From Phytohabitans rumicis (GTDB lineage Bacteria > Actinomycetota > Actinomycetes > Mycobacteriales > Micromonosporaceae): 64,000 nucleotides of DNA. The stretch spans positions 5,022,001 to 5,086,000 of the forward strand of contig NZ_BLPG01000001.1 in the NCBI RefSeq assembly GCF_011764445.1, written 5' to 3'. How positions within the stretch are numbered: position 1 is the stretch's first letter; each line of letters begins with the position of its first letter. Below the pieces are notes generated by a model. That model was not told the origin of the DNA and ran no database searches. It was given only the letters and a program-made list of their open reading frames with translations. Positions 43,034 through 55,778 of the stretch are shown in pieces. The translations under genes and the position numbers were made by a program.

Positions 43034-44316
43034 TGACCGCTCCCGTGCTGGAGACCCGCGCGATGGACCTGCTCAGGTTCGCCACCGCCGGCTCGGTCGA
43101 CGACGGTAAGTCCACGCTGATCGGGCGGCTACTCTACGACACCAAGTCGCTTTTCACCGACCAGCTCGCCGCCGTGGAGGCGGTCAGCGCGGCGCGCGGC
43201 GACGAGTACACCAACCTGGCGCTGCTCACCGACGGCCTGCGCGCCGAGCGGGAGCAGGGCATCACGATCGACGTGGCGTACCGGTACTTCGCCACCCCGC
43301 GGCGAAAGTTCATCATCGCGGACACCCCGGGGCACATCCAGTACACGCGCAACATGGTCACCGGCGCCTCCACCGCCGACCTCGCGCTGATCCTGGTCGA
43401 CGCCCGCAAGGGCCTGGTCGAGCAGTCCCGCCGGCACGCGTTCCTGTGCTCGCTGCTGCGGGTGCCGCACGTCGTCCTGTGCGTCAACAAGATGGACCTC
43501 GTCGACTGGTCGCAGGAGGTGTTCGAGCGGATCGCCGACGAGTTCACCTCGTTCGCGGCCAAGCTTGAGGCGCCCGACCTGACGATCATCCCGATCTCCG
43601 CGCTGCAGGGCGACAACATCGTCACCCGGTCGGAGAAGACGCCCTGGTACGAGGGGCCGTCGCTGCTGCACCACCTGGAGCGCGTGCACATCGCCTCCGA
43701 CCGCAACCTGGTCGACGTGCGCTTCCCCGTGCAGTACGTCATCCGCCCCCAGTCCACCACCGTGACCGACTACCGGGGGTACGCCGGGCAGGTCGCGTCC
43801 GGCGTGCTCAAGCCCGGCGACGAGGTGATGGTGCTCCCGTCCGGCTTCACCAGCCGGATCTCGGCGATCGAGACCGCGGACGGGCCGGTCACCGAGGCGT
43901 TCCCGCCGATGTCGGTGACCGTGCGGCTGGAAGACGAGATCGACATCTCGCGCGGCGACCTGATCTGCCGCCCGCACAACGCGCCGGCGGTCACCCAGGA
44001 CATCGAGGCGATGGTCTGCTGGATGGACGAGACCCGCCCGCTCACGGTCGGCGCCAAGTACGCCGTGAAGCACACCACCCGGGCCGCCCGAGCCGTGGTG
44101 CGCGGCCTGCAGTACCGCCTCGACGTCAACACCCTGCACCGCGACGAGAGCGCGACGGGGCTCGGCCTGAACGAGATCGGCCGCATCCGCCTGCGTACCA
44201 CCGTCCCGCTCCTCGCCGACGAGTACCGCAGAAACCGCACGACGGGCGGCCTCATCCTGATCGACGAGTCCACCAACCGCACCGTAGGCGCCGCCATGAT
44301 CATCGAAACCTCCTAA
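43033..44316 (+). CDS. cysN: Sulfate adenylyltransferase subunit 1 (GTPase)
   Basis: A 427-residue EF-Tu-like GTPase that drives APS synthesis. It has GSVDDGKSTLIGRLLYDTK (P loop), the switch ERE QGITIDVAYRYF, DTPGHIQYTRNM and NKMDLVDWS. The length matches CysN alone; there is no C-terminal APS kinase domain and no cysC, cysH or sulfite reductase gene in the window. Confidence 0.96.
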   Translation: MTAPVLETRAMDLLRFATAGSVDDGKSTLIGRLLYDTKSLFTDQLAAVEAVSAARGDEYTNLALLTDGLRAEREQGITIDVAYRYFATPRRKFIIADTPGHIQYTRNMVTGASTADLALILVDARKGLVEQSRRHAFLCSLLRVPHVVLCVNKMDLVDWSQEVFERIADEFTSFAAKLEAPDLTIIPISALQGDNIVTRSEKTPWYEGPSLLHHLERVHIASDRNLVDVRFPVQYVIRPQSTTVTDYRGYAGQVASGVLKPGDEVMVLPSGFTSRISAIETADGPVTEAFPPMSVTVRLEDEIDISRGDLICRPHNAPAVTQDIEAMVCWMDETRPLTVGAKYAVKHTTRAARAVVRGLQYRLDVNTLHRDESATGLGLNEIGRIRLRTTVPLLADEYRRNRTTGGLILIDESTNRTVGAAMIIETS

Positions 44317-44330
44317 CGGATCCCGTCTTC

Positions 44331-44456
44331 CCCGTCGATCAACGTCTTCCCCGTCGATCAAGGGCTTCCCCGTCGATCAAGGGCAAACGGTCGTGCTTTG
44401 ATCTCCAAACCACGGCCATTTGCCCTTGATCGACGCGAAATCCCTTGATCGACGCG
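44331..44456. repeat. Palindromic repeat family A, copy 4
   Basis: The core arms CCGTCGATCAAGGGCAAAC and TTTGCCCTTGATCGACGCG enclose the loop ctttgatctccaaac. Two extra half-units lie to the left (CCGTCGATCAACGTCTTCC, CCGTCGATCAAGGGCTTCC) and one to the right (AAATCCCTTGATCGACGCG). It starts 14 bases after cysN and may also act as its terminator. Confidence 0.85.
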
Positions 44457-44881
44457 GTCCACGCTGCGCCTGTCCGGTGTACGCGCGTTCGGAGGACTGG
44501 CGCGTCTTTTCTTGGTGGTCGCGGCGTTGGCGTGACTGTGGCGGGAGTGGGGCGCCCCAAGGCCGGGAAGTTCAAGGAAAGCCGATCCATGTCAAGCACT
44601 GACGACGCCTGATCGGACAGGTCTTGGCGCCCCACCGTCGCCATCGCACACAGTTCCGGCGACCGTGTCGACTAGTTGCCCGCCCAGGGGAAACCATTCG
44701 CCACGATCACGGCGCACGTCGGCTCAGCCGTCGAACCCACCACCGACATGGCGAGCGGACCGCAACCTCGCGGCCGGTAGGTCCCGGGCGCCCTACTCAC
44801 GCCCAAACCCCAACGGGGGCGCCCTACTCCCGTGCGAGCGCCCAAAGCCCTCAGCGACGCCAAGAGCATTCAACGCCCTCG
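44457..44881. other. Gene-free stretch between cysN and galK
   Basis: No frame with coding character. Two copies of GCGCCCTACTC (44789 and 44819) and an inverted pair TGGGGCGCC / GGCGCCCCA (near 44551 and 44627) suggest remnants of other repeats. Nothing recognisable as a gene or RNA. Confidence 0.4.
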
Positions 44882-44942
44882 GGTGATCATGAAGTTATCG
44901 CCCATGAGAGCGCTCCCTGCGGGCGATAACTTCATGATCACC
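44882..44942. repeat. Palindromic repeat family D: 22-bp perfect inverted repeat
   Basis: The arms begin GGTGATCATGAAGTTATCG and end CCGATAACTTCATGATCACC-like on the other side: 22 bp perfect, with a 17-base loop (atgagagcgctccctgc). It lies 30 bases downstream of galK. It has no T-run, so a repeat element that may also terminate transcription is more likely than a plain terminator. Confidence 0.75.
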
Positions 44943-44971
44943 GCGGCGGGTCGGTGGCGGGTGGGCAACCC

Positions 44972-46075
44972 CTACAGGCGGGTGGCGCCGGCGCTGGGGA
45001 CCGCCACGAAGGGCTCGGGTGGGGCGTAGCCGCGCGCGGCGAACGCCTCGGCCACCGCGGCCGCCACCTGGTCGGTGGCTGTCGCGTCGACGAGCGCCAG
45101 GACGCAGCCGCCGAAGCCACCGCCGGTCATCCGGGCGCCGTACGCCCCGGCGGACAGGGCGGCCTCCACCGCCGTGTCCACCTCGGGCACGGTGATCTCG
45201 AAGTCGTCGCGCATGGAGCCGTGCGAGGCGGTCATCAGCGGGCCGATCTCGCGTACCTGGCCGGAGCGCAGCAGGTCGACGGTGTCGAGGACGCGCTGGT
45301 TTTCCGTCACGATGTGCCGGGCCCGGCGCCGCAGGACCTCGTCGGGAAGGTCGGCCACCGCGCTGAGTGTCGTGTCGCGCAGGGCCGGTACGCCCAGCGC
45401 CCGGGCCGCCTCTTCGCAGCTGGCGCGGCGGGCGGCGTACTCGCCGGTGACGTGCCGGTGCGGCGCGCGCGTGTCGATGACCAGGACGGCGAGCCCGGCG
45501 GAGGCGACGTCGAACGGGATGTGTTCGACCTCCAGCGTGCGGCAGTCGAGGAAGAGCGCGTGCCCGGCCCGGCAGCGGATCGAGGCCGACTGGTCCATGA
45601 TGCCGCAGGGCATGCCGGCGTACTCGTTCTCCGCCTGCTGGGCCAGCCGGGGCCGCTGGTCGACGGGCAGGTCCAGCCCGCCGAGGTCGACCAGCGCGGT
45701 GAGCACCGCGGACTCCAGGGCCGCCGAGGAGGACAGGCCGGCGCCCAGGGGCACGTCGGAGGTGATGGCCAGGTTGGCGCCCGGGACGTCGAAGCCGGCC
45801 TCGCGGAGCACCCAGACGACGCCGGCGACGTACGCGCCCCAGCCGGGGACGCGGGTCGACAGGTCGAAGGTGATCTGCTCGTCGGCCTGCTCGGACCACA
45901 CCGTCCACTGTGGGGTGTCCAGCCTGGTGGCCCCGACCACCGTGCGGTGGGGCAGGGCGAACGGCAGCACGAAGCCGTCGTTGTAGTCGGTGTGCTCGCC
46001 GATCAGGTTGACCCGCCCGGGAGCCGCCCAGACGCCATCGGGCTCGGCGCCGTAAACCGCGACGAACTGCTTCAT
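44972..46075 (-). CDS. galK: Galactokinase
   Basis: A 367-residue GHMP kinase of the Leloir pathway. The galactokinase signature [15 protein letters not shown], the ATP loop [14 protein letters not shown], the catalytic-region GIMDQSAS and [14 protein letters not shown] are all present. The ATG (MKQFVAVYG) overlaps the galE stop. It phosphorylates galactose at C1. Confidence 0.96.
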   Translation of the reverse strand: MKQFVAVYGAEPDGVWAAPGRVNLIGEHTDYNDGFVLPFALPHRTVVGATRLDTPQWTVWSEQADEQITFDLSTRVPGWGAYVAGVVWVLREAGFDVPGANLAITSDVPLGAGLSSSAALESAVLTALVDLGGLDLPVDQRPRLAQQAENEYAGMPCGIMDQSASIRCRAGHALFLDCRTLEVEHIPFDVASAGLAVLVIDTRAPHRHVTGEYAARRASCEEAARALGVPALRDTTLSAVADLPDEVLRRRARHIVTENQRVLDTVDLLRSGQVREIGPLMTASHGSMRDDFEITVPEVDTAVEAALSAGAYGARMTGGGFGGCVLALVDATATDQVAAAVAEAFAARGYAPPEPFVAVPSAGATRL

Positions 46076-47045
46076 GAGACGTGCTCCTGGTAAAACGCCC
46101 ACGCGTCCGAGACCATGTCGTGCAGCGTCGGCTTGGCCGGGGTCCAGCCCAGTTCCGAGCGGGCCAGGTCGGACGAGGCGACCAGCGCGGCCGGGTCGCC
46201 CGAGCGCCGCGGTGCCATCTCCACCGGTACGGGGTGGCCGGTGACCTCGCGTACCACCTCGACGACCTGGCGGTTGGAGAACCCGTTGCCGTTGCCCAGG
46301 TTGTAAATCCGGTGATCGCCGGGGTGGCGGCGTCCAGCGCCAGCAGGTGGGCGCGGGCCAGATCTTCGACGTGGATGTAGTCGCGCACGCAGGTGCCGTC
46401 GACGGTGGGGTAGTCGTCGCCGAAGAGCTGCAGCTTGTCGCGCTTGCCGGCGGCCACCTGCAGGGCGATCGGGATCAGGTGCGTCTCCGGGTCGTGGCGC
46501 TCGCCGATCGCGACCGGCGGGCGCAGCAGGGCCCCCGCCACGTTGAAGTAGCGCAGCGACACCGGGGCCAGCTCGTGCGCGAACGCCTCCGAGGTCAGCG
46601 CCATGTCGAACGACAGCTTGGTGGCCCCGTACGTGCTGGTGGGGGCCTTCACCGCGGACTCCCTGATGGGCAGCTCGGTGGGGTTGCCGTAGACCGCGGC
46701 GGTGGAGGAGAAGACGAACGTGCGTACCCCCGCGGCGCGGACCGCGTCGAGCAGCGCGAGCGACCCGACCACGTTGCTGTCCCAGTACAGCTCGGGCCTG
46801 ATCATCGACTCGCCGGCCGCGATGAGGCTGGCGAAGTGCAGCACACCGTCGAAGCCGGCGCCGCGCGTCAGCACCTGTGCCGCGTCGTGGATGGGTGCCC
46901 GGACGAACGTCGCCTCCGGGGCGAGCGCCTCCGCGTGGCCGGTGCGCAGGTCGTCCAGGACGACCACCTCATGGCCGGCGTCGAGCAGCAAGCGGGTGAC
47001 GACGCTGCCGATGTATCCGGCCCCGCCGGTGACGAGCAATTTCAC
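46072..47045 (-). pseudogene. galE: UDP-glucose 4-epimerase, frameshifted
   Basis: The N-terminal frame has [27 protein letters not shown], the catalytic YxxxK in [11 protein letters not shown] and [18 protein letters not shown]. Near codon 240 the family sequence moves to another frame: [19 protein letters not shown] and the C-terminal [16 protein letters not shown]. One extra base in the four-base run at 46321-46324 joins them, giving about 325 residues. Probably a sequencing deletion in an intact gene. It converts UDP-galactose to UDP-glucose and is coupled to galK. Confidence 0.92.
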
Positions 47046-47166
47046 GTGGTGACCTTCCTCGGGTCTGCGCGACGACTCGCGGACAGCCTACGGGCGCCGG
47101 CTGTGGGCTAACTATGCAACACTATCAACCAGGAATCAACACGTTCGCACATACTACCATTTCCCC

Positions 47167-48084
47167 ATGCCAGAAACCGGCAATGCCGGAGCTGTTCGAC
47201 ATACCATCGCCCGTTTCACGGTACGGCTGGCCGCCGCGATCGCGGCGCTGCTCGGCGCCGACCGCACCGCCGGTCGCGAGCGCATCAGCGAGGCCGAGCT
47301 GCGCGAGCTGATCGCCGCCAACACGCTGCTCGATCCCGTGGAACGCAGGATCATCGACGAGGTGCTCACCGCCGGCGCCAGCCTGGTCCGCGAGGTGATG
47401 ATGCCGCGGACCGACGTGACCTTTCTCGACGCCGGGCTCACCCTTGACGAGGCGGCCCAGATGGTACGGGCGGAGACGCACACCCGCTATCCAGTGATCG
47501 ACGGTACGCACGACGACGTGGTGGGCTTCGTGCACCTGCGTGACCTGCTCATCCGGCCGCCCGGCGACGGGCGTGCCACCATCCGCGAGCTGACCCGCGA
47601 GGTCAAGCGGCTGCCGGGCAGCAAACGCGTGCTGGCGGCGCTGTCCGAGATGCGCCGCGAACGGCACCACCTGGCGGTCGTCGTCGACGAGTACGGCGGC
47701 ACCGCCGGCATCGTCACCCTCGAAGACCTCATCGAGGAGCTGGTCGGCGAGATCCACGACGAGTACGACGCGGCGCCCGACCCGGTGCACGCCGGCGTCC
47801 CGGCCGAGGTGGACGGCCGGCTCAACCTCGCCGACTTCGCTGAGCGCGCCGGGTTCGCGCTGCCCACCGGGCCGTACGAGACGGTGGGCGGCTTCGTGAT
47901 GGCCCGGCTGGGCCGGCTGCCACGGGTGGGCGACGAGGTGACCGAGGGCAGCTGGCGGCTGCGCGTCCTGGAGCTGGACGGCCGCCGGGTCGCCCGCGTG
48001 GGCATCGCGGCCGTCCCACCGCCGGCCCCCGCGGTACCGGCCACCCGGGTCGCCGTCGACACCCCCGTAACCGAGCGAGCCTGA
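47167..48084 (+). CDS. CBS-pair/CorC_HlyC domain protein
   Basis: A 305-residue cytosolic protein of the CorC/HlyC (hemolysin) family. It has REVMMPRTDVTFLDAG and GFVHLRDLLI (CBS pair, about 75-200), AVVVDEYGGTAGIVTLEDLIEELVGEI, and a C-terminal transporter-associated domain. The DUF21 membrane domain found in many relatives is absent; only a short hydrophobic N-terminus remains. Proposed roles of the family include Mg/Co efflux. It is divergent from galE. Confidence 0.85.
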   Translation: MPETGNAGAVRHTIARFTVRLAAAIAALLGADRTAGRERISEAELRELIAANTLLDPVERRIIDEVLTAGASLVREVMMPRTDVTFLDAGLTLDEAAQMVRAETHTRYPVIDGTHDDVVGFVHLRDLLIRPPGDGRATIRELTREVKRLPGSKRVLAALSEMRRERHHLAVVVDEYGGTAGIVTLEDLIEELVGEIHDEYDAAPDPVHAGVPAEVDGRLNLADFAERAGFALPTGPYETVGGFVMARLGRLPRVGDEVTEGSWRLRVLELDGRRVARVGIAAVPPPAPAVPATRVAVDTPVTERA

Positions 48085-48143
48085 GTGCAAGGAAGGGCAC
48101 CTTGTTATGCAAAAAGCGATAACAAGGTGCCCTTCCTTGCACT
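48084..48143. repeat. Palindromic repeat family E: 25-bp perfect inverted repeat
   Basis: AGTGCAAGGAAGGGCACC continuing to TTGTTAT, and its exact complement 10 bases later, make a 25-bp perfect stem with the loop gcaaaaagcg. It fills the gap between two convergent genes and its first base is the last base of the upstream stop codon. It may terminate both. Confidence 0.8.
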
Positions 48144-48152
48144 TGGGGAGCG

Positions 48153-49323
48153 CTAGTTGATTTGGAGCTTCCGCCAGGTTGAGCCGTCCGCCGAGTACGC
48201 CGCCCACCCGGCGTTGAACAGGTCGTACGCGACGTAGCCGGCCGGCGTGCGGGCGAGGCGGCCGACGGCGGGGAGGGTGCCGACCGCCTGGGTGAAGGTC
48301 CGGCCGTCCGCGCTGACGTACCACTTGTGATCGTCGCCGGCCACCAGCAGCCGGCCGTCGAGCAGCGGCACCGCCTCGCCGGACAGCGCGGCGGGGGTGC
48401 CGACCCGCCCGGTCGTCGTACGGCGCAGGTGCCGGCCGGAGTCGGTGGACTGGAAGATGGCCTGGATCGACCCGTTCTCCCCGAGCACCGTCGCGTACGC
48501 GTACGCGCCGAGCACGGCCACCTGCACCCGCGCGCCCGCGGCGCCGAGCGGGGTGACCGTCCAGGTCCGGCCCTGGTCGCGGGTGACCGCCACCGCGGGC
48601 GCGCCGTCCAGCAGGCCCCCGGCCCACCAGGCACCGTCCGCCGTGGCGGTGGCCGCCACCCAGGACACCGCCAGCCCGGAAGGCTGGGTTTGCAGTTCAC
48701 CACGGTTGCCGTACTCGGGACTCCAGACCTCGACGGCGCCGGCGCCCAACCGGAGTAGTTGACCTTGCTCGGCGGCGGCCGGGCGGCCGGCGGAGCGCGG
48801 CGTGGCCTGCCAGGTCTGCCCCTCGTCGGCGGAGACGTATCCGGAAAGGACCAGCCGGCCGTCCGGGAATGCGACCAGATCGAGGTCGTCCGTCGCGGGC
48901 GGCATCGTGGCCAGCGACCAGGTGAGGCCGCCGTCGGTGGTGCGGGCCAGGCTCGGCGCGCACGGGGTGCGGACGGGGCACTGGACCACGACGTACCCGT
49001 GGTCGGGGTCGGTGAACTCGACGTCGCTGATGTGACCGACCGGGTCGAGGACGCGGTCGCCGGTCAGGCCGTTGATGGTGATGCCGGCGTCGGTGTAGAC
49101 GACGCCGGGCGGATCGCGGTCTTCGGCGGGTGGCGGGGGCCGCTCGTGGTCCGCCCACGGTCGCAGGCCCACGGTGGCCGTCACCGCCAGCACGGCGAGC
49201 GCGATCCCGGTGCGGCGGGCGCGGCGGCGCCGGCGGTGGGCCGCGGCCCGCTCGCCGATCTTGGCGAGCGGTGGCTGCGCGATGGTGTCGAGCAGTTCGG
49301 CCCGCTCCCGCGCCAGCCGAGAG

Positions 49324-49337
<14 letters not shown>
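48153..49337 (-). CDS. Membrane-anchored BNR/beta-propeller protein beside an ECF sigma
   Basis: A 394-residue protein: about 45 cytosolic residues, one membrane helix (GIALAVLAVTATVGL), and an outside domain of BNR-like repeats (TTDGGLTW, SADEGQTW, TRDQGRTWTV, STDSGRH, SADGRTF, SADGSTW), as in sialidase/photosynthesis-assembly propellers. It overlaps the sigma gene. The place and the cytosolic head match membrane proteins that bind ECF sigma factors, but no zinc anti-sigma motif is seen. Confidence 0.7.
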
Positions 49338-50974
<1,637 letters not shown>

Positions 50975-50977
50975 GAC

Positions 50978-51511
50978 GTGGCCGGCACCGACCAGCTCAC
51001 CCGGATCGGGGTGGCGATCGACATCCCCGAGCCGTGGGGTAGCGCGCTGACCCGCCGGCGCGCCGAGGCCGGCGATCCGCAGGCGGCCTACGTACCCGCG
51101 CATCTGACCCTCCTCGGCCCGACGGAGATCGACCCGGAGCGCCTGCCGGACATCGAAAAGCACCTGGCCGCGGTGGCGGCGGGGCAGCCGCCGTTCTCCC
51201 TGCACCTGCGCGGCACCGGCACGTTCCGGCCGCTCACCGAGGTGGTCTTCGTGGTCGTGGCGGCCGGGATCAGCGAGTGCGAGCAGCTCGCGGCGGCCAT
51301 CGGCACGGCCGAGGAGCTGCGGCGGGAGACCCGGTTCCCGTACCACCCGCACGTCACGGTCGCGCAGGACGTGCCGTCGGACGCGCTGGACCAGGTGTAC
51401 GACGACCTGGCCGGCTTCGAGGCGCTCTTCGAGGTGGCCGCGTTCACCCTGTTCTCGCACACCGGCGAGGCCCGGTGGCAGCCGCGCCGCGATTTCGATC
51501 TGGGCGGCTGA
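50978..51511 (+). CDS. 2'-5' RNA ligase/phosphoesterase family protein
   Basis: A 177-residue 2H-phosphoesterase-fold protein. Both HxT motifs are present: PAHLTLLGP near residue 42 and PYHPHVTVAQ near residue 127. Family members cleave or join 2'-5' or cyclic phosphodiester bonds. It starts 3 bases after trpS. Substrate unknown. Confidence 0.85.
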   Translation: MAGTDQLTRIGVAIDIPEPWGSALTRRRAEAGDPQAAYVPAHLTLLGPTEIDPERLPDIEKHLAAVAAGQPPFSLHLRGTGTFRPLTEVVFVVVAAGISECEQLAAAIGTAEELRRETRFPYHPHVTVAQDVPSDALDQVYDDLAGFEALFEVAAFTLFSHTGEARWQPRRDFDLGG

Positions 51512-51547
51512 CGCGCGCGACCGCCCGCCATCCGTCAGGATGTCGGC

Positions 51548-52417
51548 GTGAATATCGTCGCCCGGACGGTCACCGGCATCTCCGGTGGGCTCACCGCGTT
51601 TCGGCGGCGCTCCGCGGCCTTCGACCACCTGTGGCGGGCCCTTGACCGGTACGGCGAGGTGCTGGCCGGCCGGCTCGCGGCGGCGATCGCGTACTACGGG
51701 TTCTTCGCGGTCTTCGCGCTCGGCCTGGTCGCGTACTGGGCGTTCGGGTTCGTGCTGAACCGCAACGAGGCGCTGCGCGAGGCGGTCGACAAGTTCCTCA
51801 ACCAGAACCTGCCGTTTCTGCAGCTGGAGCAGATCCAGGAGAGCAGCGGCACGGTCGGCATCGTCGGCCTCGCCACCCTGGTGCTCACCGGCATCGGCTG
51901 GGTAGAGGCGATCCGTTCGTCGCAGCGGGCCATCTACGGGGTGCCGCAGCAGCCGGGCAACCTGATCATCAGGCGGGTGGTCGACCTGGCCGTGCTGCTC
52001 GGCGTGTTTCTGCTGCTGGCGCTGTCGGTGGCCGCCGTGGACGGGCTGGAGGCGCTGCTGCGGTGGCTCATCGGCGACGGCGGCTCGACCTTCCTGACGG
52101 TGGTGAGCTGGGCGCTGGCGGTGGCGTTCAACGTGGTGCTGGCGACCGCCCTGCTGGTCGCCGTGCCCCGGCTGCGCATGCATCCACGCCGCCTGCTGCC
52201 CGCCGTGCTGGTGGTCGCGATCGGCATCACCGTGCTCAACACGCTCGGCCGGGAGTACATCGTGCGGATCGACCGCAACCCGGCGTACACCGTGGTGACC
52301 GGCGCGGTCGGCCTGCTGATCTACCTGTACCTGCTCAACCAGCTCCTCCTCTTCGGCGCCGCACTGGCCGCCACCAGCACGCACGGGAAGGTGACCGACC
52401 TGGCCGCTAGTGAGTGA
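51548..52417 (+). CDS. YihY/BrkB-family inner membrane protein
   Basis: A 289-residue protein with five or six membrane helices. The family landmarks are GRLAAAIAYYGFFAVFALGLVAYW, split by the AYYGFF element, and the late VTGAVGLLIYLYLLNQLLLFGA helix with the conserved Asn. Function is unsettled (once annotated as ribonuclease BN, now a putative transporter). The end overlaps the convergent methyltransferase gene. Confidence 0.85.
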   Translation: MNIVARTVTGISGGLTAFRRRSAAFDHLWRALDRYGEVLAGRLAAAIAYYGFFAVFALGLVAYWAFGFVLNRNEALREAVDKFLNQNLPFLQLEQIQESSGTVGIVGLATLVLTGIGWVEAIRSSQRAIYGVPQQPGNLIIRRVVDLAVLLGVFLLLALSVAAVDGLEALLRWLIGDGGSTFLTVVSWALAVAFNVVLATALLVAVPRLRMHPRRLLPAVLVVAIGITVLNTLGREYIVRIDRNPAYTVVTGAVGLLIYLYLLNQLLLFGAALAATSTHGKVTDLAASE

Positions 52418-53459
52418 GCCGGTAGAAGCGCCAGAAGCCGAAGTCCTCGATCGGCAGGATCTCCAGGTCGGCAAAGCCGGCGTCCTGGGCGTACCCCTTG
52501 AGGGTCGCGGGCCGCATCACCGTGCCGGTGCCGGCCGAGGGCTGGTGCGCCATCCCGTCGGGCAGGCAGATCAGCAGACTGAACCCGTACATCAGCCGCT
52601 CCACCTCGTCGCCGGGCGCCTGGAACGCGTCCTGAACGGCCTCGTCCATGATGACGACCGGCGCGCCCGGTGCCACCGCCCGGCGGATCGCCGCGAGCAC
52701 CTCCACCGGCCGCGGCATGTCGTGCACGCACTCGAACGCGAACCCCGCGTCGTACCCGCCCGCTTCGAGCCCGGCGGCGTCGCCGTGGTGGAAGGTCACC
52801 CGGTCGGCCACGCCGGCCTCCGCCGCGTTGCGGCGGGCCAGCTCCACCGAGGGCGCGTCGATGTCGACCCCTTCGAGCCGAGCCAGCGGGTACGCCTTCG
52901 CCAGCGCGATCGTCGACCAGCCGCCCCCGCAGCCGATGTCGGCGATGCGCGCACCCGGCCGGCCCAGCATCGCGTGCAGGTCGGCGACCCCGGCGAGGGC
53001 GTCCGGCAGCATCGTGGAGAACCAGGGCCGGTTCATGTCCGCCTGCGACTCGCGCATGTCCGTGCCGTACGCCGCCCAGCCGACCCCGCCACCGGTGCGG
53101 TACGCCTCCAGCAGACCCGGCAACTGGATCGCCGCCGCGCCGAACATCCGGGCCAGCGGCGCCAGGTACGACAGGCTCCGCTCGTCGGTGAGCACCTCGG
53201 CCGCCCCCGCCGGCAGCGTGAACCGTCCATCCTCGACGGTCAGGATCCCGAAGGACGCCTGCTGCTCCAGCCACTCCCGCGCGTACCGCTCCGCCCCGCC
53301 GGCGCGGGCCACGAGCTCCGCCGGGGTCGCCGGCCCGCCGTCGGCGAGCGCGCGATACCACCCCAACCGATCTCCGAGGTACGCCGAGAGCACCTCCACG
53401 GTGCCCAGCGACGCCTGAAATAGTCGTTCCGCGAATTGTTCAGCCGTTTGCTGGCTCAT
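52407..53459 (-). CDS. Class I SAM-dependent methyltransferase
   Basis: A 350-residue enzyme. An N-terminal winged-helix-like dimer domain (about 1-90) precedes the Rossmann domain with motif I IADIGCGGGWSTIALA, the acidic LEGVDIDAPSV and the motif FAFECVHDMPRP. It resembles small-molecule O-methyltransferase-like proteins; no acceptor can be named. The ATG reading MSQQTAEQFAERL was chosen. Confidence 0.88.
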   Translation of the reverse strand: MSQQTAEQFAERLFQASLGTVEVLSAYLGDRLGWYRALADGGPATPAELVARAGGAERYAREWLEQQASFGILTVEDGRFTLPAGAAEVLTDERSLSYLAPLARMFGAAAIQLPGLLEAYRTGGGVGWAAYGTDMRESQADMNRPWFSTMLPDALAGVADLHAMLGRPGARIADIGCGGGWSTIALAKAYPLARLEGVDIDAPSVELARRNAAEAGVADRVTFHHGDAAGLEAGGYDAGFAFECVHDMPRPVEVLAAIRRAVAPGAPVVIMDEAVQDAFQAPGDEVERLMYGFSLLICLPDGMAHQPSAGTGTVMRPATLKGYAQDAGFADLEILPIEDFGFWRFYRLTH

Positions 53460-53522
53460 GGCCCCACGGTACGGCAGCAACTTTTTGTCGCTTTCACCCC
53501 ATATGGGCTGGCGGAACGGCTC

Positions 53523-53939
53523 ATGATGACTGGAATGGGCGCACTGGTCACTCTGGAGCTGCCGGACGACTCGCCGGCACGCGACCTTCCGTGGATTGTC
53601 ACGTTCGGACCGCTCGACGAGGAAGAGGAGTGGGAGCCGGTGGTGTGCGGCCCGTACGAACGCCCGCACGCCCTCGCCCTCGCCGAGTCGGTGGTCGCCG
53701 ACGAGGACCTGATGGCGGTGGTGGAGCCGCTGCTCCCGCACGTCACGGTGGAGGAGATCCGGGGGGAGATAGCCGCGGCCCGGATCGTGGCCGAGGACGA
53801 GCAGGCCGAGGCCGCGGACGCCGCCGAGTTCGGTGACTACGACGACGACATCGACGTCGCCGGCCACGACGACCATGCAGTCGTCGAGCCGACCCCACCC
53901 CGAGCCCGGAAGAGATCCGCGCCGGCATGGTCCGCGTAA
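53523..53939 (+). CDS. Small acidic protein of unknown function
   Basis: About 138 residues, not recognised. The N-terminal part (ALVTLELPDDSPARDLPWIVTFGPLDEEEEWEPVVCGPYERPHA) is compact and strand-rich, marked by PWIVTFG and VVCGPYERPH. The C-terminal third is very acidic (DDDIDVAGHDD). Three in-frame ATGs (53523, 53526, 53535) are possible starts. It is divergent from the methyltransferase. Confidence 0.6.
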   Translation: MMTGMGALVTLELPDDSPARDLPWIVTFGPLDEEEEWEPVVCGPYERPHALALAESVVADEDLMAVVEPLLPHVTVEEIRGEIAAARIVAEDEQAEAADAAEFGDYDDDIDVAGHDDHAVVEPTPPRARKRSAPAWSA

Positions 53940-53969
53940 CCTCCCGCCTCGCCTGAGCCGCGCGTGAGG

Positions 53970-53997
53970 GCGGGCCGGCCAACGAGGGCCGGCCCGC
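53970..53997. terminator. GC hairpin after the small acidic protein
   Basis: GCGGGCCGGCC and GGCCGGCCCGC form a perfect 11-bp stem with a 6-base loop, 30 bases after the stop. No T-run. A likely termination or protective hairpin. Confidence 0.55.
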
Positions 53998-54099
53998 TGG
54001 GCGGGAGGACCGGCGGCCCCGAGGGCCCGTGACAGCCCGGGGCCACCTCCCAGTCGCCCGTCGGCGCTTGGCACAACGAACGACCGGGCTCCCTCGCTC

Positions 54100-55721
<1,622 letters not shown>

Positions 55722-55759
55722 GGTTTCCGAGGATCCCTGACGGATCCTGAAAGAGTCAA

Positions 55760-55778
55760 GCAAATCTTGCGCAAAGAT
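55760..55778. promoter_or_regulatory. LacI-type operator upstream of the GH13 gene
   Basis: GCAAATCTTGC and the overlapping CTTGCGCAAAG carry the same half-sites (GCAA / TTGC) as the palindromes upstream of malE. It lies in the 56-base gap between the regulator gene and the GH13 gene. Confidence 0.6.

Noticed and set aside
43033-44316. CysNC fusion
   Set aside because: The protein ends after the GTPase and beta-barrel domains (427 residues); no APS kinase P-loop follows.
44457-44881. Small ORFs in the cysN-galK gap, including one reading through the palindrome
   Set aside because: No ribosome site, no coding-type codon use, and the only striking peptide comes from the repeat itself.
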